Under the pieces are notes generated by a model, which did not search any database, had not been told where the DNA came from, and saw only the letters and a program-made list of their open reading frames with translations. DNA of 64,000 nucleotides. It comes from Elephas maximus indicus (taxonomy: Eukaryota > Chordata > Mammalia > Proboscidea > Elephantidae). A program made the position numbers and the translations under genes. Shown one piece after another: positions 11,094 to 23,568 of this stretch; the first letter of the stretch is position 1, and every line of letters starts with the position of its first letter. The stretch spans positions 32,757,866 through 32,821,865 of the forward strand of contig NC_064846.1 in assembly GCF_024166365.1 (NCBI RefSeq), written 5' to 3'.

Positions 11094-13148
11094 TTATTTT
11101 ACCCCTTCATCCGTTGATGGACACCTTGGTTGCTTCCAGCTTTTTGCTATTGTCAACAGAGCTGCAATAAACATGGGTGTGCATATATCTGTTTGTGTGA
11201 AGGCTCTTGTTTCTCTAGGGTATATTCTGAGGAGTGGGATTTCTGGGTTGTATGGTAGTTCTATTTCTAACTGTTTAAGATAACGCCAGATAGATTTCCA
11301 AAGTGGTTGTACCATTTTACATTCCCACCAGCAGTGTATAAGAGTTCCAATGTCTCCGCAGCCTCTCCGACATTTATTATTTTGTGTTTTTTGGATTAAT
11401 GCCAGCCTTGTTGGAGTGAGATGGAATCTCATCGTAGTTCTAATTTGCATTTCTCTAATGGCTAATGATCGAGAGCATTTTCTCATGTATCTGTTAGCTG
11501 CCTGAATATCTTCTTTAGTGAAGTGTGTGTTCATATCCTTTGCCCACTTCTTGATTGGGTTGTTTGTCTTTTTGTGGTTGAGTTTTAACAGAATCATATA
11601 CATTTTAGAGATCAGGCGCTGGTCGGAGATGTCATAGCTGAAAACTCTTTCCCAATCTGTAGGTGGTCTTTTTACTCTTTTGGTGAAGTCTTTAGATGAG
11701 CATAGGTGTTTGATTTTTAGGAGCTCCCAGTTATCTGGTTTCTCTTCGTCATTTTTGGTAATGTTTTGTATTCTGTTTATGCCTTGTATTAGGGCTCCTA
11801 GGGTTGTCCCTATTTTTTCTTCCATGATCTTTATCGTTTTAGTCTTTATGTTTAGGTCTTTGATCCACTTGGAGTTAGTTTTTGTGCACGGTGTGAGGTA
11901 TGGGTCCTGTTTCATTTTTTTGCAAATGGATATCCAGTTATGCCAGCACCATTTGTTAAAAAGACTATCTTTTCCCCAATTAACTGACACTGGGCCTTTG
12001 TCAAATATCAGCTGCTCATATGTGGATGGATTTATATCTGGGTTCTCAATTCTGTTCCATTGGTCTATGTGTCTGTTGTTGTACCAGTACCAGGCTGTTT
12101 TGACTACTGTGGCTGTATAATAGGCTCTAAAATCAGGTAGAGTGAGGCCTCCCACTTTCTTCTTCTTTTTCAGTAATGCTTTACTTATCCGAGGCTTCTT
12201 TCCCTTCCATATGAAGTTGGTGATTTGTTTCTTCATCACATTAAAAAATGTCATTGGAATTTGGATCGGAAGTGCATTGTATGTATAGATGGCTTTTGGT
12301 AGAATAGACATGTTTACTATGTTAAGTCTTCCTATCCATGAGCAAGGTATGTTTTTCCACTTAAGTAGGTCCTTTTTAGTTTCTTGCACTAGTATTTTGT
12401 AGTTTTCTTTATATAGGTCTTTTACATCTTTGGTAAGATTTATTCCTAAGTATTTTATCTTCTTGGGGGCTACTATGAACGGTATTGATTTGGTTATTTC
12501 CTCTTCGATGTTCTTTTTGTTGATGTAGAGGAATCCAAGTGATTTTTGTATGTTTATCTTATAACCTGAGACTCTGCCAAACTCTTCTATTAGTTTCAGT
12601 AGTTTTCTGGAGGATTCCTTAGGGTTTTCTGTGTGTAAGATCATATCATCTGCAAATAGAGATAATTTTACTTCCTCCTTGCCAATCCAGATGCCCTTTA
12701 TTTCTTTGTCTAGCCTAATTGCTCTGGCTAGGACCTCTAGCACAATGTTGAATAAGAGCGGTGATAAAGGGCATCCTTGTCTGGTTCCCGTTCTCAAGGG
12801 AAATGCTTTCAGGCTCTCTCTATTTAGAGTGATGTTGGCTGTTGGCTTTACATAGATGCCCTTTATTATGTTGAGGAACTTTCCTTCAATTCCTATTTTG
12901 CTGAGAGTTTTTATCATAAATGGGTGTTGGACTTTGTCAAATGCCTTTTCTGCATCAATTGATAAGATCATGTGGTTTTTGTCTTTTGTTTTATTTATAT
13001 GGTGGATTACATTAATGGTTTTTCTAATATTAAACCAGCCTTGCATACCTGGTATAAATCCCACTTGGTCGTGGTGGATTATTTTTTTGATATGTTGTTG
13101 AATTCTGTTGGCTAGAATTTTGTTGAGGATTTTTGCATCTATGTTCAT
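11094..13148 (-). pseudogene. L1 ORF2: reverse transcriptase and C-terminal part
   Basis: This 684-codon open segment carries the RT core of L1 ORF2p, the enzyme that copies L1 RNA at a nicked genomic target. Residues 63-71 hold the first catalytic Asp (SIDAEKAFD), residues 123-130 the RQGCPLSP block, and residues 165-168 FADD, the catalytic pair. The C-terminal region follows, with Cys and Trp residues near the end. The reading frame stops about 60 codons before the end seen in the sister copy at 46391-46666. Upstream it is out of frame with the endonuclease part: a T-run near 13389-13398 and a disruption near 13500 separate them. RT motifs look intact, but the whole ORF2 is not continuous. 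Confidence 0.93.
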
Positions 13149-13485
13149 GAGGGATATAGGTCTGTAATTTTCTTTTTTTGTGATGTCTTTACCTGGTTTT
13201 GGTATCAGGGATATGGTGGCTTCATAGAATGAGTTAGACAGTATTCCGTCATTTTCTATGCTTTCAAATACCTTTAGTAGTAGTGGTGTTAACTCTTCTC
13301 TGAAAGTTTGGTAGAACTCTGCAGTGAAGCCATCCGGGCCAGGGCTTTTTTTTGTTGGGAGTTTTTTGATTACCGTTTCAAGCTCTTTTTTTTTTTTATG
13401 GGTCTATTTAGTTGTTCTACTTCTGATTGTGTTAGTTTAGGTAGGTAGTGTTTTTCCAGGAATTCATCCATTTCTTCTAGGTTTT

Positions 13486-14805
13486 TTAATTTGTTAGAGT
13501 ATAATTTTTTTCATAATAATCTGATATGATTCTTTTAATTTCAGTTGGGTCTGTTGTGATGTGGCCCATCTCGTTTCTTATTCGGGTTATTTGTTCCCTT
13601 TCCTGTATTTCTTCAGTCAGTCCGGCCAATGGTTTATCAGTTGTGTTAATTTTTTCGAAGAACCAGCTTTTGGCTTTGTTAATTCTTTCAATTGTTTTTC
13701 TGTTCTCTAATTCATTTAGTTCAGCTCTCATTTTTATTATTTGTTTTCTTCTGGTGCCTGATGGATTCTTTTGTTGCTCACTTTCTATTTGTTCAAGTTG
13801 TAGGGACAGTTCTCTGATTTTGGCTCTTTTTTCTTTTTGTATGTGTGCATTTATCGATATAAATTGGCCTCTGAGCACTGCTTTTGCTGTGTCCCAGGGG
13901 TTTTGATAGGAAGTATTTTCATTCTCGTTGCATTCTATGAATTTCTTTATTCCCTCCTTAATGTCTTCTATAACCCAGTCTTTTTTCAGGAGGGTATTGT
14001 TCATTTTCCAAGTATTTGATTTCTTTTCCCTAATTTTTCTGTTATTGATTTCCACTTTTATGGCCTTGTGGTCTGAGAAGATGCTCTGTAATATTTTGAT
14101 GTTTTGGATTCTGCAAAGGTTTGTTTTATGACCTAATATGTGGTCTATTCTAGAGAATGTTCCATGTGCGCTAGAAAAAAAAGTATATTTTGCAGCAGTT
14201 GGGTGGAGAGTTCTGTATAAGTCAGTGAGGTCAAGTTGGTTGACTGTGGTATTTAGAGCTTCCGTGTCTCTATTGAGCTTCTTACTGGATGTCCTGTCCT
14301 TCTCTGAAAGTGGTGTGTTGAAGCCTCCTACTATAATTGTGGAGGTGTCTATCTCACTTTTCAGTTCTGTTAAGGTTTGTTTTGTGTATCTTGCAGCCCT
14401 GTCATTGGGTGCATAAATATTTAATATGGTTATATCTTCCTGGTCAATTGTCCCTTTTATCATTATGTAGTGCCCTCCTTTATCCTTTGTGGTGGATTTA
14501 ACTTTAAAGTCTATTTTGTCAGAAATTAATATTGCTACTCCTGCTCTTTTTTGCTTATAGTTTGCTTGATATATTTTTTTCCATCCTTTGAGTTTTAGTT
14601 TGTTTGTGTCTCTAAGTCTAAGGTGTGTCTCTTGTAGGCAGCATATAGACGGATCGTGTTTCTTTATCCAGTCTGAGACTCTCTGTCTCTTTATTGGTGC
14701 ATTTAGTCCATTTACATTCAGTGTAATTATAGACAAGTATGTGTTTTTTTTGTGATTAGTGCTGTCATTTTGATGCCTTTTTATGTGTGTTGTTGACAAT
14801 TTCAT
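13486..14805 (-). pseudogene. L1 ORF2: apurinic-like endonuclease part
   Basis: The 439-codon segment starts at the expected ORF2 Met and includes the whole endonuclease fold that nicks target DNA. Visible active-site positions are Asn around residues 30-32 (LNVNG), Glu59 (QET), Asn163, the SRIDH block at 218-222 and SDH at 244-246. Residue 161 reads Gly (codon GGC) where the family, including the sister copy at 43036-43344, has Asp in GDFNTP. That Asp is catalytic in this nuclease family, so this copy is probably endonuclease-dead apart from its frame breaks. The segment ends near 13486 in a T-rich region. Confidence 0.92.
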
Positions 14806-14989
14806 TTTTCCACTTACTTTTTTGTGCTGAGACTTTTTTTTGTAAATACTGTGTTCCTCATTTTCATAGTATTTGACTTTACGTTTGCTGAGTCATTACG
14901 TTTTTCTTGGTTTTTATTTTGAGTTATGGAGTCGGTATACCTACAGTTCTTTTGAGTATATACCTAGGAATGGAATTGCTGGATCATTT

Positions 14990-17937
14990 GGCAGAGGAAC
15001 ATTGTCTGATAAAGTGCCAGAAGGTGAGCCCCTCAGGTTGGAAGGCTCTGAAAATACCATAGGAGAAGAGCTGTCTCCTCAAAGGGGAGTCAACCTTAAT
15101 GACGTGGATGGAGTGTCAGGCTTTCGGGACCTTTATTAGCTGATGTGGCATGACTCAAAATGAGAAAAAACAGGTGCAAACATCCATTAACAATTGGAAC
15201 ATGGAATGTATGAAGTATGACTCTACGAAAACTGGAAGTTTTCAAAAATGAAATGGAATGCTAGATCAATATCCTAGGCATTACTAAACTGAAATGGACT
15301 GGTATTGGCCATTTTTAATCAGATAATCATATGGTCTACTACACCAGGAACGACAAATTGAAGAGAAACAGGGTTGTATTCACTGTCAAAAGAAAACTTC
15401 AAGATCTATCCTGAAGTACAGTGCTGTCAGTGATAGATAATATCCATATGCCTACAAGGAAGACCAGTTAATACGACTATTATTCAAATTTACAAACCAA
15501 CCACTAATACCAAAAATGAAGAAATTGAAAATTTTTACCCACTTCTGCAGTCTGAAATAGATCAAACATGCAATCAAGATGCACTGATAATCACTGGTGA
15601 TTGGAATAGTTAGGTTAGAAACAAAGAAGGATTAGTAGGTAGAAATATATTCTTGGTGATGGAAACGACGCCAGAGATCGCAGGATAGATTTCTGCAAGA
15701 TCAATGACCTATTCATTGGAAATACCTTTTTTCAACAACAACTATACACATGGACCTCACCAGATGGAAAGAGATGATGGAGAAGTTCAATATCATCAGT
15801 TAGAACAAGGCCAGGGGCTGAGTGCGGAAGAGACCATCAATTGCTCATATGCAAGTTCAGGATGAAGCTGAGGAAAATAAGAACAAGTCCATGAGAGCCA
15901 ATATATGGCCTTGGGTATATCCCACCTGAATTTGGAGACCATCTCAAGAATAGATTTGACACATTGAATGCTAATGACCAAGACCAGACAAGTTGTGGGA
16001 TGACATCAAGGACATCATACATGAAGAAAGCAAAAGGTCATTAAAAAAATAGGAAAGAAAGAAGACCAAAATAGATGCCAGAAGAGACTCTAAGACTTGC
16101 TCTTGGATGTAGACTAGCAAAAGAAAATGGAAGAAATGATGAAGTTAAAGAGGTGAACCGAAGATTTTTCAAAGGGCAGCTCAAGAAGAAAAATTAAGGT
16201 GTTAAAATGACATGCGAAAAGACCTGGAGTTAGAAAATCAAAAGCGAAGAACACACTTGGCATTTCTCAAGCTAAAAGAACTGAAGAAAAAATTCAAGCC
16301 TTGAGTTGCAATACTGAAGGATACTATGGGCAAAATATTGAATGACACAGGAAGCATTAAAAGAAGATGGAAGGAATACACAGAGTCACTGTACCAAATA
16401 GAATTGGTCGGCATTCAACCATTTCAACAGGTAACATATGATCGAGAGCTGATGGTACTGAAGGAGAAGAAATCCAAGCTGCACTGAGGGCACTGGCGAA
16501 AAACAAGGCTCTAGAAATTGACAGAATACCAATTGAGAAGTTTCAACAAATGGATACAAAGCTAGAAGCACTCAGTCACCTATGCCAAGAGATTTGGAAG
16601 ACGGTTACTTGGCCAACTGACTGTAAGACGTCCATATTCGTGCCCATTCCAAAGAAAGCTGATCCAACAAAATGCAGAAATTACTGGACATTATCAAATC
16701 ACATGCAAGTAAAATTTTGCTGAAGATAATTAAAAAATGGTTGCAGTAATACATCTATAGGGAACTGTAAGAAATTCAAGCTGGATTCAGAAGAGGATGT
16801 GGAACCAGGGATATCATTGCTGATGTCAGATGGATCTTGGCTGAAAGCACAGAATACCAGAAAGATGTTTACCTGTGTTTAACTGACTATGTAAAGGCAT
16901 TTGACTGTGCGGATCATAACAAATTACGGATAACATTACAAAGAATGGGAATTCCAGAACACTTAATTTTGTTCATGAGAAACCTGTACATAGACCAAGA
17001 GGCAGTATATTGAACAGAACAAGGAGATGCTGTGTGGTTTAATGTCAGGAAGGGTGTGCATCAGTGTTGTATCCTTTCACCGAACTTATTAAATCTGTAT
17101 GCCGAGCAAATAATCTGAGAAGCTGGACTATTTGAAGCAGAATGTGGCATCAGGATTGGCGGAAGAATTATTAACAACCTGCAACATGCAGATGACACAA
17201 CCTTGCTTCCTGAAAGTGAGGGGGACTTGAGGCACTTACTGATGAAGTTCAAAGACTACAGCTTTCAGTATGGATTACACCTCAACATAAAGAAAGCAAA
17301 AATTTTCACAACTGGACCAATAAGCAACATCATGATAAATAAAGAAAAGATTGAAGTTGTCAAGGATTTTGTTTTACTTGTATCCACAATCAACAGCCAT
17401 GGAAGTAGCAGTCAAGAAATCAAATGACACATTGCACTGGGCAAATGTGCTCCAAAAGACCTGTTTAAAGTGTTAAAAAGCAAAGATGTCACCTTGTGGA
17501 CTAAGGTGCACCTGACCCAAACCATGGTATTTTTAATTCCCACGTATGCCTGCAAAAACTGGACAATGAATAAGGAAGACTGAAGAAGAACTGATGCCTT
17601 TGAATTGTGGTGCTGGGAAAAATACTGAATATACCATGAACTGCCAGAAGAAGAGACAGATTTGTCTTGGAAGAAGTATAGCCAGAATGTTCCTTAGAAA
17701 TGAGGATGGCAAGCCATGTTATCAGGAGGGAGCAATCCCTAGAGAAGAACATTGTGCTTGGTAAAGTAGAGGGTCAGCGAAAAAGAGTAAGACCTTGGAA
17801 GAAATGGATTGACACAGTGGCTGCTCAAGCACAGCAACAACTGTGAGGGTGACACAGCACTGGGCAGTTTGTTCTGCTGTACACGGGGTCACTATGGGTC
17901 AGAAACGACTTGATGGCACCAAACAACAATAAGAACA
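14990..17937 (+). mobile_element. RTE-type LINE, decayed, nearly full length
   Basis: It aligns along its length with the copy at 50397-53812: the start 'acattgtctgataaagtgcc', an endonuclease region (about 15250-15950), an RT region (about 16450-17430), and the end 'gggtcagaaacgacttgatggcacc' near 17910. The RT catalytic block reads 'tgcagatgacacaacc' near 17189. Frequent stops and frameshifts leave no long frame. RTE LINEs encode one ORF with endonuclease and RT and mobilise AfroSINEs through a shared 3' end. Confidence 0.88.
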
Positions 17938-18371
17938 ACATGGTTAATTCAATGTTTAGCTTTCTGAAGAACTACCAAACTGTTTCACACAGTAGCTTCA
18001 TCATTTTATATTCCCAGCAGCAGTAGCAGTGCTCCAGAGTTCCAATTTCTCCACATCCTCACCAACACCTTTCAGTTTCTCTTTTTTTTTTTTTGGATAA
18101 CAGCCGTCGTACTAGGTGTGAAATAGTGTCTTACTATTTTGGATTTGTACTTCTCTAATGACTGATGTTGCTGAACATCTTTTCACGTGCTTATTGGCCA
18201 TTTGTATGTCTTCTTTGGAAAAATGTCTATTCGAGTCCTTTGCCCATTTTTTACTGGGTTGTCTTTTTGTTGTTGGGTAGTAGCTCATTATGTATTCTGG
18301 ATACTAAACTATTATATATATGGTTACCAAATATTTTCTCCTATTCTGTAAGTTGTCTCTTCACCTTCTTT

Positions 18372-18906
18372 CTTCATTTTATTGTGCTTTAAGTGAAAGT
18401 TTACAGTTCGAGTTAGTTTCTCATACAAAAATTTATACACAGTTATGTGACCCTAGTTGCTCCCCCTATAATGTGACTGCACATTCTTCCGTTTCACTCC
18501 GGATTTCCCGGGTCCATTCAACCAGCTCCTATCCCTTTCTGCCTTCTCATCTGGCCTCCGGTTCGTAGCTGGCTGTTTAGTCCCATGTATCTACTTGATC
18601 TAAGAAGCACACTATTCACAGGCATCACTGAATGTCTTATACTGCAGTCTAATCTTTGAAGAGTTGGCTTTAGGAACAGTTTTAGGGCTAACAGAGAGTC
18701 CAGGGGCCATGTCTTCTCGGGTCCCTCCAGTCTCAAGTCAGACCATTAAGTCTAGTCTTTTTACTAGTATTTGAGTTCCGTATTCCACGTTTTTCCTGCT
18801 CCGTCAGGGGCTCGCTGTTGTGCTCCCTTTTAGGGCGGTCATTGGTTGTAGTCAGGTACCATCTAGCTCTTCTGGTCTCGGGCTGATGCGAGTCTCTGGT
18901 TCTTTT
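18372..18906 (-). mobile_element. L1 LINE 3' UTR fragment
   Basis: Begins with 'ttattgtgctttaagtgaaagtttac', the reverse complement of the L1 3' terminus, and ends near 'ggtctcgggctgatgcgagtc'. Inserted into the older L1. Confidence 0.85.
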
Positions 18907-19151
18907 CACCTTCTTGATAAACTCGTTTGATGCTCAAAAACTTTAAAGTTTGTTGAAGTCCAAAATATCTGCTTTTTCTTTTATTGTCATATCTAAGAAC
19001 CCACTGTCTAAAACAAATTCTTGAAGCTTTATCCCTATGTTTTCTTCTAAGAGTTTTATGGTTTTAGTTCTTATATTTAGGTCACTAATCTCTTTTGAGT
19101 TAATTTTCATATATTGTGTGATATCATTTTTTAGGTTCAACTTTTTATACA

Positions 19152-19350
19152 ATGATAAACCAAACCTGTTGCTGTCTAGTAAATTCCAACTCATGTTGGC
19201 CTCATGTGTTTCAGAGCAAAACTGCTCCATAGGATTTTCTCGGCTGTAATCTTTACAGAAGCAGATTGCCAGGACTTTCTTCGCTGCATGACTGGGTGAG
19301 TTCAAACCATCAACCTTTCAGCACAAGTTATTTGTGCCACCAGGGACAGT
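19152..19350 (-). mobile_element. SINE of the AfroSINE group, older variant
   Basis: Reverse-strand copy with an extended middle ('gctgtaatctttacagaagcag') found in several other copies (26368, 49324, 56270, 57018). These longer copies form a subtype distinct from the common short one. Confidence 0.75.
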
Positions 19351-19721
19351 TATACTATGATACAGTTATATAAAAAATCCAACATTTAATCAAATTGTTC
19401 ATTTATGTCACTGAGGTTCTTTGAAACATGAAGCATATTTTCTTTTAAGTTAAACAAACGGTCAATAAAACATTTCTGAGGTAAATTATATTCAGTCAAA
19501 TCAAAAGTTCCTTCCCTAAAATTAAGCCATTGAGCCACTAAATTAACTGAATGGCATTAATGAGTACTCAGCCTACAAGCTCAGTTAATATAAAATTATT
19601 AATACTGCAGACAATGTATGCTTGATAATGAAACCTAGTCTGTAAGTACTTGAAAGGGCATGCTAAGAATCAACAAAAACAATATCAATTACATGCTCTA
19701 CACTTAATTTAGAAGCCATGT

Positions 19722-19816
19722 TGTCGTTAGGTGCCGTGGAGTCAGTTCCGACTGACAACGACCCTATGTACAACAGAATGAAACACTGTTCGGTCCTGCG
19801 TCATCCTCATAGAAGT
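19722..19816 (-). mobile_element. RTE LINE 3' end fragment
   Basis: The text 'gttaggtgccgtggagtcag' followed by 'ccctatgtacaacagaatga' is the reverse complement of the RTE 3' terminus at 53720-53812. Severely 5'-truncated. Confidence 0.8.
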
Positions 19817-19819
19817 CAT

Positions 19820-20225
19820 AGTAATACTCTGATTTGAGCACAGAGCCCCAATCTTTGTCAAATTATTTATCACTGTTAACTCCATAGGTACAGTTTCCTC
19901 CAGAAAGACACAGTAAAATATTCCCTCATCTTTTCTTCAACAAACTATGGAAGCGTGTGCCCTAAAAGAATGTTTTGCATTTAGAATACACTTTTCAGGC
20001 TGAAGAATTCACTACCAATCACAAATATACCCTATTCCATTTCACTGAAAACTATTCCAAACTTAAGGTAATTTACAGTGCTGATTAATCAGTAGTCTTA
20101 GGTTAAAAAAAAACTATCTTCAGTAGAAACTGTAGAGCCATGGCATAGATTAATACCACTTATTCAGAGCCCAGATCAAAATCTTTGCTAAATTATAGCA
20201 AGGAGAAAGAAAACCTCAAGATGTA
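19820..20225. other. unassigned sequence
   Basis: No gene or repeat recognised between two RTE tails. Confidence 0.4.
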
Positions 20226-20227
20226 TG

Positions 20228-20518
20228 CTGTTGTTGTTAGGTGCCGTCAAGTTGGTTCTGATTCATAGCGACCCTGTGTACAACAGAACGAAACACTGCC
20301 GGGTCCTGCACCATCCTCACAATTGTTGATATGCTTGAGCCCATCGTTGCAGCCACTGTGTCAATCTATCTTCTTCAAGGCCTTCCTCTTTTTAGCTGAC
20401 CCTTTATTTTACAAGCATGGTGTCCTTCTCTAGAGACTGATCCCTCCTGATAACATCTCCAAAGTATGTGAGACCAAGTCTCACCATCCTTGCTTCTAAG
20501 GAGCATTCTGGCTGTACA
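20228..20518 (-). mobile_element. RTE LINE 3' end fragment
   Basis: About 290 bp of reverse-strand RTE 3' sequence ('gttgttaggtgccgtcaagt' to 'ctaaggagcattctggctgt'), matching 53525-53812. 5'-truncated. Confidence 0.85.
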
Positions 20519-20544
20519 CCACCCCAATATTTAAGACAAACAAC

Positions 20545-21060
20545 TGTTTTCCTTTTTAAAAGAGGGAAAAACATGTAAAAAAGACTACTAATACCTAGGC
20601 TGTGAGCACCTTAGAACTTTTTCTGTGTGCATGTGCACATGTATAATTTTTCAAGGGGAATTACTGTACATGGTATTTTATGACCTGCTTTTTCCCGTTT
20701 AATAATATATCGTAAGCATCTTTCCACATCGGTATTTATCTGCATTACAACATTATTTTAAATGGATGACTAGTACCTGACTGTATGAGTATATTATAAT
20801 CTCACCAATGCCATACTTTTGAAAGTTAACTTTAAATGTACATTTTACATAGAGACAGTACACGCATGATCAAACAATCCAAAGGGTTCAAAAGAGCATA
20901 CACAGTGAAAAGTAGCATCCATCTTACCCTTGTACCTTAAACTCCTTTCCTAGAAATGATCATTCTTAAGTTTCTTATGTATTTTTCCAAAGATGTTCTA
21001 TAAATATTGTAGATGTATGAACATTTTAAAGACACAAATGTTAACATGTTCTATATATGG
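20545..21060. other. unassigned, possibly ancient LINE
   Basis: Phrases such as 'cttttcccgtttaataatatatcgtaagc' resemble old L1 or L2 sequence, but too weakly for a firm call. Confidence 0.3.
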
Positions 21061-21070
21061 TATATAGTTC

Positions 21071-21243
21071 GGAAACCCTGGTGGCGTAGTGGTTAAGAGC
21101 TACGGCTGCTAACCGAAAGGTCAGCAGTTCAAATCCACCAGGCACTCCCTGGAAACTCTATGGGACAGTTCTACTGACCTATAGGGTCGCTATGAGTCGG
21201 AATTGACTCAACAGCAACGGGTTTTTTTATATATATATACATA
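21071..21243 (+). mobile_element. AfroSINE, full length
   Basis: Full head and tail with a TA-rich terminal run. A 10 bp target duplication, tatatagttc, lies at 21061-21070 and 21244-21253. Confidence 0.93.
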
Positions 21244-21570
21244 TATATAGTTCCGCACCTTCTTTACTGGACATTTAAAGAGCTAACAATTTTTTTTTAC
21301 TATTCTAAGCAATGTTCGGGTGAACATCCTTCTATCTACATCTTTGTTCATATCTTTATTTGCTTTTAACACCGAGATTAAATGGTCTCAAAAACAGGAA
21401 TGTGACTTATCACCATCTCCTTTTAAACTATCTTGTTTTTGACTAAAAGCAATCTTAAGAAAAAGCTTGAAAGCACTTATAAATCCACGAGAAAAAGATG
21501 AACACTTCAAGAGAAAACAAGCATATTTATAAATGGGAACTACTAATGGCTAATAAACACATAATAACTC

Positions 21571-21620
21571 ATGGCTGTCGGGTTGATTCCAGCTCATAGC
21601 AACCCTATACATACGCTCAT
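21571..21620 (-). mobile_element. AfroSINE or RTE tail fragment
   Basis: Only the tail portion ('catggctgtcgggttgattc...caaccctatacat') is present. Confidence 0.6.
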
Positions 21621-21624
21621 TAGT

Positions 21625-22010
21625 ATTCAAAGAAATAAACATTCAAAAAAGATAACATTTTTGTCCTATTTGATAAAAATCACCACCACTAACACCAACA
21701 AAAACTTTCCAGTAGAAAAAGTGTGGCACATTGGGCACTCTCATTTGTGGAACTAAATTTGGTACGTCTTTTCTGGAGAGTAATCTGGCAATAGATACGT
21801 TCTGAAAGTCTTAAATATGTGACTACCTTTTGAACCAGTCATTCTAGTTCTAAGCATTAACCCTCTGGAAATCATCGGGGGTGTTTTTAAAAATTTATAT
21901 ATAATAATTGGGGATGTTTAAAAATGTATACATAAGGATGTTCAATGCAGTGTTATTTACAAAAACAAAAAACTGCTCAAAAGAGGACTAGTTAAATAAG
22001 TATGGTACTA
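21625..22010. other. unassigned sequence
   Basis: The block 'aatctggcaatagatacg...tgactaccttttgaaccagtc' looks like old L1 3' sequence. No gene seen. Confidence 0.35.
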
Positions 22011-22020
22011 CGGTAATATG

Positions 22021-22201
22021 GGAAACCCCAGTGGCATGGTGGTTAAGAGCTAAGGCTGCTAACTAAAAAGTCAGCAGTTTGAACCACTAGGTGCTCCTTG
22101 GAAACTCTATGGGGCAGTTCTACTCTGTCCTATAGGGTCACTATGAGTCAGAATCAACTCCACGGCAATGGGTTTGGTTTTGGGGGGGTTTTTTTGGTTA
22201 T
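22021..22201 (+). mobile_element. AfroSINE, full length
   Basis: Complete copy with perfect 9 bp flanking repeats, ggtaatatg (22012-22020 and 22202-22210). Confidence 0.93.
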
Positions 22202-22210
22202 GGTAATATG

Positions 22211-23279
22211 AGACACTAGATGCCCATTAGAAAATCAGATTATAGAAAAATACTAAAGGACATATGCATATGTTCATAATGTATTAAAATAAGCAGAGGA
22301 AAAAGCTGGCTATAAAATAATACTGCACAGTATAATACCAACTATTAAAAATATAGATGTATAAAGATTTAGGATAAATTATACATCAAAATCCTACTGT
22401 GTGTCATCTTTGAGTAGGGGGTTATTGATTTTTATTTTCTTTTTGGTGGTTTTCTTAATTTTATCCCAACAAATAGATTCTAATCAAAAGAACAAAGCAG
22501 TTGGACTCTTGGTTAGTCAGGGGACCCTTGCATGATCTTGCTCAGCAGACTAAGGGTATTATTTGGCTACCTGCCATGTGACAATGCTCTCTTCATCTGT
22601 GAATACACTGGCCCAAAAAACTATTAATAGCAGGGCCTGGTACTGCAAGGTTTGGGGTTTTCATTCACAGAACATACTTTTTATAACTTACAACAAAGAG
22701 AGTAAAGGGCATGTTCTTTGGTCTTTATCTTTATGCCTATGTCCAGAGAATTTGCACTAGTTCGCTACTTTGCAGTATCACTGTTAGATACATGCCTCTG
22801 AGTGACCCATATGAGAAAGAAGAAATCGTAAACTGGTGTCAACACTGCTGATCATCAGACAAAAAAAAAAAAAGAAAGAAAGATACAAGTCAACTCCCAG
22901 GGATAAAAGCAGTGGTCAGGCCCTGTTCATGGTCTATGGCTATGAACAAATGTTTTTTGGTCCATTGCTTGGGTGGCAGTAAATCACCAGCAGGGAGGGC
23001 TGAGAAACACAGGTAATACCTGATTATGACTTATATTAGCTTGAATGGAAAATAAAAGGACTTTGTTGAAAAACGTTTGAGTGATGTCTGTCTCAGGCAT
23101 TATGGGCTACTCACTCACCACCTTGTAAAAATAATCAATTAATTTGGGGCCTGGCAAGAAGAAAGGAGTCTCCTCTAAACCACTGGCCAAAAACTTACCT
23201 AATTTTTACAAAAGTGGCAGCTAGGAACCAAGTATACTGAAAAGAAAAATCATTATAATTTTGTAGAAATGACAAGTAA
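22211..23279. other. unassigned, intron-like sequence
   Basis: The first 250 bp resemble an ancient L1 end. The rest is apparently single copy, without coding signal. Includes an A-run with GAAA units near 22860-22882. Confidence 0.4.
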
Positions 23280-23425
23280 AAAATTGTTCACCATAATTTG
23301 ACTATGTGCTGAAAAGGGCCTCACATCTTACAGATAAGGAAGCTTAGGTATAAGGAAGTTAAATAATTTGACTGAGGCCATAGAGCTGATTAGTGCAGAG
23401 AACTGCAACTTATTCTGACAGAATG
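23280..23425 (-). mobile_element. MIR SINE, ancient
   Basis: The text 'ttacagataaggaagcttag...aataatttgactgaggcc' is a decayed reverse complement of the MIR core. Confidence 0.65.
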
Positions 23426-23568
23426 ATTAGGATGTAGTACTTAAAACCAGATGGTTCCACTAGTGCCATGCTGAGGTTCTTTTAGTGGACGACATGGTGA
23501 GCAGGTAATACCACCTTAGGTATTTTTCAGAATTAAGTATTCTCTTCCATGATCATCTTGAGATCTAC

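Larger units (their letters stand above)
9903..14870 (-). mobile_element. L1 LINE with nearly complete but broken ORF2
   Basis: Reverse-strand L1 of about 5 kb. Its 3' tail abuts 9902, the 3' UTR covers about 9903-11090, and ORF2 spans 11094-14805. It is cut off shortly upstream of ORF2, so ORF1 and the 5' UTR are absent. The purine tract of the 3' UTR is at about 10856-10882 (read as C/T on the plus strand). Long surviving frames mark it as one of the younger insertions in the window. Confidence 0.95.
14930..19150 (-). mobile_element. old L1 LINE (host of a nest), split into pieces
   Basis: The reverse-strand L1 pieces at about 14930-14990, 17940-18370 and 18907-19150 join into one ORF2 3' region: 'tatacctaggaatggaattgctgg' continues after the RTE with 'atgtttagctttctgaagaac'. 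They are separated by an RTE LINE (about 14990-17937) and a younger L1 3' end (18372-18906). A SINE abuts the last piece. Confidence 0.75.

Noticed and set aside
11680-12120. 146-codon plus-strand frame and other plus-strand frames between 11.0 and 14.4 kb
   Set aside because: All are antisense shadows of L1 ORF2.
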